Positions 21,670-30,385 of a stretch of DNA of 64,000 nucleotides are shown here, piece by piece. The notes below the pieces were generated by a model. The model saw only the letters and a list, made by a program, of their open reading frames with translations. It was not told the DNA's origin and searched no databases. How positions within the stretch are numbered: position 1 is the stretch's first letter; each line of letters begins with the position of its first letter. Made by a program: the position numbers and the translations under genes. The stretch is from Euclidia mi. Taxonomy: Eukaryota; Arthropoda; Insecta; Lepidoptera; Erebidae. The stretch spans positions 10,238,331 through 10,302,330 of the forward strand of contig OX123193.2 of assembly GCA_944739405.2 (NCBI GenBank). The letters run 5' to 3'.

Positions 21670-23609
21670 CTATTTTTAAATCTATATATCAAATGTGTGT
21701 GTGCCAAACAGGTAAGATTTATTGTGAAGTTGATTTTTGGATAGAAATCTGTTATATGTATATTTGACCTCGCATTTTCGTCGTTAAGGTAATAGAGAGA
21801 CATACTTTCGGATCTATCTATACGTATTATACAATGAAGTGTGCTTTTGCCTTCATGAATGCGATAAACTTGAAAACTATTAACGGTTTTTATACGGATT
21901 TCACCAATAGATAGTGTGACGCTTGAAAGAAGGGTCAGGTGAAAATTCGTTTCGGTGTGAAACCAATTGCAAGTTTACGCAAGACACAAGAAAACACGGC
22001 GGGCGTAGCAAGTTGTAATTACACAGTACGATAGTTCTAACGAGTGGTGCGAGGTGAATGCTAAGCAACGCCGGACGTCTAACTTGTTGACTGATGCTGT
22101 AGTGTTTAGTTTACACGAATGTCATTTATAAAGCTAACAAGTCTGCACAATTGCCTGGTTGGAGCATTCACCTTGCTTTGAGGGTTTGTGAATTCCTTTT
22201 TGCATATTGGAATCTTTACTCATCTAATATCATAACTGCGAAAATTCGGCGGTCCTTTTACACGATCAAATCTTAACCACTAAATCGATCTTAATGAAAT
22301 ATGTTACGTTTCTTGAACTCGTTTCTCAATTAAGAGCAGGCATTCCGAATTTTATGCTATTTTGAAGTGATATTCTGAAACAGTCATAGATACTAGGAAA
22401 GTGAAACTTCAGCAAACAATTATTTAGGCCCTTGTCTGTCTTTGTTCAAGAACGGATACATGATTAGACGATATTCGCTCGATAACATTTTCATTTGAAA
22501 ATCACACTACTTGCAAAGCAAATTCAAAATATTTGAATAAAATATTCACTGTTCTTTCTGAAGTATACAATAAACATAAAAGAAACCTACGTTTTAGTGT
22601 AGTTCAAGACATTTTTTCTGTAGGACAAATATTACTATATTAATAAACAACACAAGATTTTCAACTTTTTCCATGCTTGAAATGGTTTGACCCACTTTAC
22701 GCCCGCACCCGATATTTAACGTTATTCCTGATGTTATAGCGTTTACTTCAGCCGGGCGCGCTAGCTTGTCACTCGAGCTACGCGCTCCGTCCGACGTGGA
22801 CGTGTATCGCGTTCGCGCGCAACTATAGGTATTTTTATTACGATTTGTTTCGTAAAATAAGAAATAAAACATAGAAAATAAAATGGGTAACAAGGTAAAT
22901 AAGAGATCTTATGTTAAAAAATAAAAAGAAAGTTGACTTATTGAAGAATAATGCTAGAATCATGAGATATGCAAAGGTTTGTTATCGAATTTAATTTACC
23001 TAATATTTTGATAAAGTATTAGAACTGGGAACTATGGAGTCGATTTCATCTATGCAAAATTATAAAATAAGCTTTATATTATTATGTTACTATCAACATG
23101 ATTATATTTTCGTGTCATGTTCGTTTTATTTATCCCTAATAGATTTACAGATTTTTATTTTAGTATTAGATTTTCACAAATTCCTATCATTTCAAAAATA
23201 TTTTTTTCTACGAAATTTCGATACCTACAAGCCCGGTTTCCACGGTTACCGGCCACACTTGCTCGCCGTGATCGCCAATTTTCTTTATTTAAACACTAGT
23301 TGAGCCTGCGGTTACACCCGCGTTATTTAAGGCTACTGTTCCGCTCCCGTGGCTCATAGCGTGATGTTGCATAGCCTTTAGCGTTCCTCGATAAATGGGC
23401 TATCTAACACTGAAAAGCACTTTTTCTAATCGGACTAGTAGTTCCTGAGATTAGCGCGTTCAAGCAAACAAACAAACTCTTCAGCTTTATATATTAGTAT
23501 TATCCGATACTCGCGACTTCATTCGTGTGGAATATGAATCTATAGTAATCTAAACATATAAACAAGATTCAAGTGTATCTCTGTGATTTCAAAATAACTA
23601 AGTATTTTT
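21670..23609. other. Unassigned DNA, interspersed repeat scraps
   Basis: No supported gene. 22334-22349 (GAGCAGGCATTCCGAA) recurs inverted at 27674-27689. 22740-22830 is GC/CG-rich (GGGCGCGCTAGC, GTTCGCGCGC) against an AT-rich background. 23290-23520 (GCGGTTACACCCGCGTTATT ... CTTTATATATTAGTAT) resembles a repeat end also present at 31250-31320. Confidence 0.35.
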
Positions 23610-24118
23610 AGGGTTCCGTACCTAAACGGTAAAAACGGGAACCTATTACTAAGCCTCCGCTGTCTGTCTTTCTGTCTGTCACCAGGCTGTATCTCATAAG
23701 CCAAGCTCATAGCTAGAAAGCTGAAATTTTCACAAATTATGTATTTCCGATGGCGCTATAACAACAAATTCTAAAAATAAAAAAATGAAAATATTAAGGG
23801 GGGTCCTATACATTAAACGTGTTTTTTTTTCGTATTTTTTGCTCAATATTACTAACGGTAACAGGTAGACGCTTAAAATTTTCACAGAATATGTAGTTGA
23901 ATATTACCTTTCAAAATAAATTATTAAATAAAAAAATAAATATTAAAGAGGGCGCCCATACACCAAACGTAATTTTTAAGCAATTTGTTACTTGATCTTA
24001 ATAAACAGGTAGAAACCTAAAAGATATTTAAGTATGCATACAACATACGTGATTTCCTTTCGTATGATGGTACGGAACCCTTCGTACGCGAGTCCGACTC
24101 GCACTTGCCCATTTTTTT
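23610..24118. repeat. AGGGTTCCGTACC interspersed repeat
   Basis: Starts AGGGTTCCGTACC (23610-23622) and near its end has the inverse GGTACGGAACCCT (24069-24081), followed by CGAGTCCGACTCGCACTTG and a T run. Internal phrases GAAATTTTCACA and ATGGCGCTATAACAACAAAT are ones I know from a very common lepidopteran repeat. It has no ORF. A short piece (TACGGAACCCTAAAAA) is at about 30438-30453. Confidence 0.65.
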
Positions 24119-24435
24119 AATTATATTATACATATAAGACCATATTACATGATCCAAAGTTTTTCTTTTTAAGCTTGTCTGTCTTGCTGTTTTTTCGGGG
24201 TAATCCTTGAAATGGATAAACAGATTTGAAAGGAACTTTCAGTGAAAGATATGGAACTTTGCAGGGCAGAATATTAGATGTAATTTGATGCCAGTAGGTA
24301 TGTACGTTTATATGTTTTTATCTTTATAATACCTATGTTTATATGTCATATGTCGTATGTAATATATCATATATGTTATATTATATGTCATATAACGTAT
24401 GTCATACGTTATATGTTATAAGTTATATGTTATTA
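24119..24435. repeat. Non-coding DNA ending in a degenerate ATATG array (left)
   Basis: 24119-24280 is unassigned. From about 24285 to 24435 the sequence is a loose array of TTATATG, TCATATG and TACGTATG words, many self-complementary. A matching array lies at 25620-26125 on the other side of the TIR element. Confidence 0.6.
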
Positions 24436-25626
24436 TAACATATACACCGCTATTTTTTAATTAGTACAAAAAATTTAACAGGGTACTAAGTATCTTTAAC
24501 TGATCATAATTATGTAGTTGAAAAATAAAAACACTAAGTCCCAAAACTGTGTCAAAACTGTCTACAAAAATACGTGATAATTGGTAAATGCAATACTAAT
24601 ACTATGACCGACCCGTTTACTATCATACCATTGATAAATTACCCCCCCCCCCCCGCCCCTCTGCGCCTGCGCCATGCCCCGACGATGCGACAAACAGTAC
24701 TAAATTACTAGCGAAAGTCAGCGTATCTAATTTCGTTGCAAAACTTAATTGTTTGTCTACGTTTGCCCGACGCGATGGCCTATCATATCAGTTCATATCA
24801 CGGGAGTATGTAGCTATGCTTCGTGCGTACTTTTTGAGTGGAAAAATCGCGAATGCAGCAGTGTACTCATGGACATCGTATTGTGAGTGTACAAAAGTGA
24901 CCGAGTCAGTGTCAAACAATTAAAACAGTGCATATTGGATGCTTTTGACAACGGTGGTGGACATTTCGAAGGACAATGGAAATACTTGTAAGTTTAGTAA
25001 ATAATACGTACTTAAGTAAATAATAATTTGATGCGGGCGCCTCAAAATCGGTCTGTGTTCTCCACACACCTTGAGGAAGGCCTATGTCCAACAGTGGACG
25101 TCTCTAGGCTGACATGATGACGGTAAAATAATTTGTAAATAGCAGATGATTCTAACTTCATAAATACGCCAAAATTACTCTTTTCTTTTAGTCCAGAACA
25201 CCATCTTTTATTTTGATATTTGTTTGCTTTCTAATTACATACCTCCGTATTTAATTACTTGTTAAACGATAAATTTTACCGGTCCTACGCCCGATTGAAG
25301 TATGAAGGAGAGGGTAGAACTAACAAAATTAAAAAATAACTACCTACATTTATTACTTTTCTTCATTTTATTTTCTATTGCTACCTACATCATAAGTGCG
25401 ACAGAGAGAATGCGAATGAGCAGGATGGAATATTATCAATGAATTAGTGAATGGATTGTAAAATATGACTATGATTTAAGTGAGATTTTCTACAATAAAC
25501 AAATGATAATAACTTTGCTCTTTATTGATATTATGAAATTCTTACGTCACATATATGATAATAATATCTTCGCTAATCTGTCCTTAAAGTTTTTGTACTA
25601 ATTAAAAAATAGCGGTGTATATGTTA
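24436..25626. mobile_element. 1.19-kb element with 37-bp perfect TIRs
   Basis: 24436-24472 (TAACATATACACCGCTATTT ... ACAAAAA) is the exact reverse complement of 25590-25626. The interior has a C-run at 24643-24656, a candidate splice donor GTAAGTTT at 24988, and a LINE-tail-like phrase at about 25060-25120 (GGAAGGCCTATGTCCAACAG). No transposase ORF. Both ends run into ATATG-rich arrays, which hides any TSD. Superfamily unknown. Confidence 0.6.
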
Positions 25627-26130
25627 CATTTTATATGTTATGTTATATGCTTATATTATATGCTATATGTTATATGTCTTGCTGAGATGAGAATGTTACG
25701 ATGGATGTGCGGAGTGACAAGAATGGACAGAATTAGGAATGAATACATTAGAGGTAGTACGAAAGTAGCGCCCATTGATGAAAAGGTAAAAGGGAGTCGA
25801 TTGGCCTGGTATGGACATGTTATGCGAAGAGATGAGATGTACGTAGGTAAGAAAGTGATGAATATGCATGTAGAAGGACGAAAAGGGAGAGGGCGGCCAA
25901 GGAAAAGATGGATGGACTGTGTGAGGATGGATATGAAAGAGAAAGGGATAAACGATCGGATGGCTGGTGACAGAGAAGTATGGAAGCGAAGGACATACTG
26001 CGCCGACCCCAAATAAATTGGGACCAGGGCAAGACAATGATGTTATATGTCTTATGTTATATGTTATATGTTATATATTATATGTTATATGTTATTTGTT
26101 ATATATTATATGTTATATGATATATGATAT
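25627..26130. repeat. ATATG-rich array (right) interrupted by an RTE 3' end
   Basis: Array of TTATATG/TATATGTTA words at 25627-25680 and 26041-26125, split by an RTE fragment (25681-26039). Confidence 0.7.
25681..26039 (+). pseudogene. 5'-truncated RTE LINE 3' end with 14-bp TSD
   Basis: Encodes the last ~110 residues of the RTE ORF (EMRMLRWMCGVTRMDRIRNE, GSRLAWYGHVMRRDEMYVGK, GRGRPRKRWMDC, stop 26014-26016) and the 3' end GCCGACCCCAAATAAATTGG ... GACAATG. It is closely similar to 18433-18800. Flanked by ATGTTATATGTCTT at 25667-25680 and 26040-26053, so it inserted by target-primed reverse transcription into the array. Too short to be functional. Confidence 0.9.
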
Positions 26131-27190
26131 ACAGGATGTCACAAGACCCATCACCAAGCCGAAGTCTACTCGTTTTGCACATCATGCCAAGTCATACTAC
26201 GCGAAAATAATACCTTGGAAACGAAATTTTTTTTTGGCTTAAAAAAATAGACACTCGTACGAGTTTATTAATATAGATTTAACACTGCGATGGTAGCGCA
26301 TGGTAAACCATTCTCAAGTCCCCTTGAACACACACAAAAAATTTCATCAAAATCGGTTCAGTCGTTTAGGAGGAGTTCAGTGACGTACACACGCACTCAA
26401 GAAATATACATATAAAGATGTTTACATGTATGTCTCTTTGTCTTACGAAAATTAAAATCATAATTATAATGGTCAATCATTCATTACGAACATTTTTTTT
26501 ACTTTATTTATTTGGAAGAGCGAGCTCGAAATACCTACATCGCCGTGTTTTTTTTACTTTTTCCTCAGGAACGCGTAAAGGTAATAAACTGAAATGTATA
26601 CCAAATACTCAGTTCTTCTGTCCCTTGGACAATAGACTAAAAATCTGTTCTAAGTCTATGCATTAAAAAGATACAGTCGTTTATGCCGCAAATTTTCGAC
26701 GATTGGTCGTAACTATTAGATACCAGTTTTACGATTTGTGACTTTATTACTAGGTATCATGGTTGTAATTAGGTTGAACTTAAAACTGTTTTAAAACATT
26801 CGTCTCCGTTTGGTAGGAATCAAATGTAGATGTATAAGCGTGTACATCCGTACATCATCCGTACATCATGTACATCCGTGAACATGGCGCTTGCAACAGT
26901 GCCGACATATCGGTTACTTCATATAAAGGTACGTGGTATACATCCTGAAAGACAATTTAAAATAAACACCCTAATTAATCTTAAAAAGGCGTGATTTTCA
27001 TAGCCGCCGCCTATGACACCTTCGGAACGACGTCAAAGCCGCACCCCAAGAAAAAATGCAATCCGTTTTATAATCGTTGATTATTGTAATATAATAAGTG
27101 AGTTACATTGTAATATCAATGTAACGTAGCCGTTGTAATTAGATATTAGTAAATTATAAATTAGAACTTCTCTTTTTTATGTCATAATAT
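26131..27190. other. Unassigned DNA with repeat fragments
   Basis: No gene. 26310-26420 (AAAATCGGTTCAGTCGTTTA, TACACACGCACTCAAGAAAT) is the end of a common lepidopteran repeat. 26870-26946 (CATCCGTGAACATGGCGCTT ... AAAGGTACGTGGTATA) matches half of the hairpin insertion at 29015-29198 with some changes. Confidence 0.45.
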
Positions 27191-27310
27191 GCACGCATGG
27201 CATAGTGATTTCAGAGGTATTCTCGGCACTTGGCATTACGCCGTGGTCGTAGGTTTGATTCCCACCTGAGACAACACTGTGTGATCCACATATTTGTTAT
27301 TTCGTGTCCG
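27191..27310 (+). mobile_element. SINE-like fragment with tRNA-type head
   Basis: GCATGGCATAGTGATTTCAG, CACTTGGCATTACGC and a B-box-like AGGTTTGATTCCCACC, then a short body (ACTGTGTGATCCACATATTT). A related fragment is at about 33730-33835. No clear TSD, so boundaries are approximate. Confidence 0.5.
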
Positions 27311-28358
27311 TTGATGTATGAAAGTACTATAAAAAGAAACATATCATTAATATAAATAAAATAAATTAGTAATAAGACATTCTGAAACAAGATTTCACAG
27401 CCTATGGCTTTGACTACAACTACAACATGTAGCATAAATCAATTGAATTATTCATATTTCTGCCTTTTATGGCATATTTTAGTCAATTTATTATCATATC
27501 ATAAATAACTATTCATAATACAAAAAAATATTAAATACATAAAGTCGTCTCTACTCCAATCGAAGCCCGCGTAGCGAGACATTCATTCACCTCGCGCAGC
27601 GGCGAGCTGCGGGGTGCGGTGGCGGCCCGGGGCCGCTAGCGGGGAGAAAAGGCGGAGCTTACGCAAAACATATTTCGGAATGCCTGCTCGTATTTTTGCT
27701 TCACCATTACTATCAGCTAACTCTTTAAATTCGACATGCTTTTTTAGTGATTTTGTCTGATATCAAAAATCTTGTCTATACCACGCTGATCAAATAATAT
27801 GAAGTAACGATGAAGTTTGTTAGTTCTGTCAGTGTCCTCAAATAAACTGATACTTGTCTAAACTATGAAATATCGCCCTTTCCTTTGGGTTCCGGAGGTA
27901 AGACGCAGTCTCTCGGTGGAAAACCTTATACTCAGTCATATCTGATCTGATAAAATTAGTAAGCGATGATAGTTAAATAACAGCCACATAAAAGCGTGTA
28001 ACTAAGTGGTTGCTTACAAACAGCTATAATAATATCATTACATAGTATAAAACAAAGTCTGTCTTCTGTCTGTCTGTCCCTATGTATGCTTAAATCTTTA
28101 AAATTACGCAACCGATTACAATGCGAATATTTTAATAGATAGAATGATTCAAGAGGAAGGTTTATATGTATAATCCATATTTGGTGGTACGAAGTTCGCC
28201 GAGTCAGCTAGTATATTTTATAAATTACGTAATGAACAAATTGCTTAAGTTAAAATAACTTAAAGAAATCACCACTCTGCTCGCATACTTATAGGCCAAA
28301 TGCCTAACATTAGCTGTGGCCTATTTAGACCTGGTAAGCTTTTGATTTAAAACGGCCA
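27311..28358. other. Unassigned DNA with a GC-rich island
   Basis: No gene. 27560-27660 is strongly GC-rich (CGCAGCGGCGAGCTGCGGGG, GGCGGCCCGGGGCCGC) and ends beside the GGAATGCCTGCTC motif shared in inverse with 22334-22349. 28050-28215 resembles a generic lepidopteran repeat end (TCTGTCTGTCC ... CCGAGTCAGCTAGTA). Confidence 0.35.
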
Positions 28359-28367
28359 TTTAAGAAG

Positions 28368-29382
28368 GTGTGTTGCGTCGCAGCCCGGCCACAGTCGATT
28401 TTGTAATTTATAGACGTACCAATTAAATGTTCATAAATTGTTCTTGCAGTACCAATGAATAGATTAAATGTACCACAAATATATCTTGTAAAAAAAGCAC
28501 TTGTTTGTGGCCGGGCAGTACCGTATACGTTGCAGCCCGGCCACGTGTATATTTTCTGGTAGGTTGCTCAGAATGTTCTAAAATATAAACCAAATAAATG
28601 TTCCTTTTGTGTTCTTTATTTTTTTCAATGAAATATACCAAGAGAAATGCTTATCTAAACAAGAAAATATTTTAAATAAGAATTTGCACCAAGCGCCTGT
28701 AGAACTGAAATAGCACATCTGCTTATTTGTACAAATTTACTAGGAGCAACGTACAGGCGTTGATAAAAATAGCTATTCAAGAGATGTGATCGAGTATGTT
28801 GAAAATATGCGTATGTGGTATGGTATGGTATAAGCAGACGTGCTATTTTAGTTCTACAGGCGCTTGGTGCAAATTCTAATTAAACATTTTTTTTTGATTA
28901 TATAACCATTTCTCTTGGTATATTTCATTGAAAAAAATAAAGAACGCAAAAGGCACATTTATTTGGTTTATATTTTAGAACATTCTGGGCATCCTACCAG
29001 AAAATATACACGTGTAGGAATTTAAACTTTCGTGGTCACTATAACTACTTTGTACTGTTCCTACGGGATATATACCACGTACCTTTGTTTTGAGTAACCA
29101 AGTACATCCGTGAACATGGCGCTTGCAACAGTGCCGAAATATCGGTTACTCAAAACAAAGGTACGTGGTATATATCCCGTAGGAACAGTACAAAGTAATA
29201 TACACATGGCCGGGCTGCAACGTATACGGTACTGCCCGGCCACAAACAAGTGCCTTTTTTACAAGATATATTTGTGGTACATTTAATCTATTCATTGGTA
29301 CTGCAAGAACAATTTAAGAACATTTATTTGGTACGTCTATAAATTACAAAATCGACTGTGGCCGGGCTGCGACGCAACACAC
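28368..29382. mobile_element. Fold-back DNA element, long TIRs, 9-bp TSD (MULE-like?)
   Basis: The left arm 28368-28725 is the inverse of the right arm 28831-29382 (358 bp each once a nested insertion is removed), with a 105-bp loop. Ends read GTGTGTTGCGTCGCAGCCCG. TSD TTTAAGAAG at 28359-28367 and 29383-29391. Each arm has three GGCCGGGC/GCCCGGCC motifs (about 28384, 28511 and 28535 on the left; 29208, 29234 and 29361 on the right). No transposase ORF. Nine-base TSDs with long TIRs suggest Mutator-like elements, but that is inference. Confidence 0.8.
29015..29198. mobile_element. Nested hairpin insertion inside the fold-back element
   Basis: 184 bp present in the right arm only, flanked by TATACACGTG (29005-29014) and TATACACATG (29199-29208). 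It contains a perfect 54-bp inverted repeat (29046-29099 against 29144-29197) around a 44-bp loop. The loop and right half match a diverged copy at 26870-26946 (ACATGGCGCTTGCAACAGTG). Confidence 0.75.
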
Positions 29383-29391
29383 TTTAAGAAG

Positions 29392-29467
29392 CCATTACAC
29401 ATTTATTACTTAATCTTTTAAAGCTTTTAGCAATGACAGCATGAAGATTTTTGTATTAATTAATTTA
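29392..29467. other. Short unassigned spacer
   Basis: AT-rich sequence between the fold-back element and the SINE. Nothing seen. Confidence 0.5.
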
Positions 29468-29710
29468 TAGACTCACGCCTGTATTCCCGAAGGGGTAGGC
29501 AGAGGTGTAAATATTACACCCACATTTCGCAATGAATTTTAGGTCCCACGTAATAGGGGACGAGCCAATTGCCGTTACCGGGCACATCACCAGACTCCGT
29601 GCTGTTACTGAGATTTTTTAAATCCCAGTAACACTTTTGCCCGACCCGGGAATCGAACCCGGGACCTCCGATCAGCAGTCGCATACGCTATCCACTGGAC
29701 CACGGAGGCA
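29468..29710 (-). mobile_element. tRNA-derived SINE, full length (head type 1)
   Basis: On the minus strand: head GCCTCCGTGGTCCAGTGGAT (A box TGGTCCAGTGG) and B box GGTTCGATTCC, body CACGGAGTCTGGTGATGTGC, tail CTGCCTACCCCTTCGGGAAT ... AGGCGTGAGTCT. Pol III type promoter boxes are both present. Family as at 33.9, 40.6 and 60.8 kb. Confidence 0.88.
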
Positions 29711-30064
29711 CTCATGTCAACATTATTAATTTATTTTGTTTATAAAAGAATATTAACATATTATGTGGTGCCAGGATTTTGTAATCAGGACTTACATTAT
29801 CTAGACGTCAATCAGAATGGATCCAAAATAACGCGCTATACTAGAAAACAATGGAAGAAAATACTTATAACGGACGAAAAGACATAAAGGTGAATATGAA
29901 ACAGCAGAAAAGGCTATGCTAGGCTAGGCGAGGCTAAATAGATAGAGTAGACTTTATGCTAATAATGACTCATTTGGCTAGGTAGAATATGATTCCAATG
30001 TCCACATGGCAGGTTAATAAAAACATTTCAGCTTCACCTAATACTTCAAACTAAAAGATTCTTT
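29711..30064. other. Unassigned AT-rich DNA
   Basis: No gene and no repeat recognised apart from short low-complexity words (GGCTATGCTAGGCTAGGCGA near 29910). Confidence 0.5.
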
Positions 30065-30073
30065 TAGCTTAAT

Positions 30074-30376
30074 CTTCTTCTTCTGCCTGCCCTGTTCCAA
30101 TATTATTTGGGGTCGGCGCAGAATGTCTTTCTCTTCCATTCTCTCCTATCAGACGTCATCTCATTATTCACTCCCATTTCATTCATGTCACCCTTCACAC
30201 AATCCATCCATCTTTTTTTTGGTCTTCCTCTTGCCTTATATCCCTTAACTCTCATCTTCATCACCTTTCTAGTCACATGATATTCATCCTTCCTCATCAG
30301 ATGCCCATACCACGATATACGATTTCCTTTCAGCTTTTCTTGCACCGGTGCAACTTTCAGACTTCCCTTCTTCTTC
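30074..30376 (-). pseudogene. 5'-truncated RTE LINE 3' end with 9-bp TSD
   Basis: Minus-strand translation gives the RTE C-terminus: GNRISWYGHLMRKDE, ARGRPKKRWMDC, FCADPK, then CCGACCCCAAATAATATTGG and an (AGA)n tail. TSD TAGCTTAAT at 30065-30073 and 30377-30385. It is a different subfamily from the 15.5-kb copy (about 60% similar by eye). Confidence 0.85.
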
Positions 30377-30385
30377 TAGCTTAAT

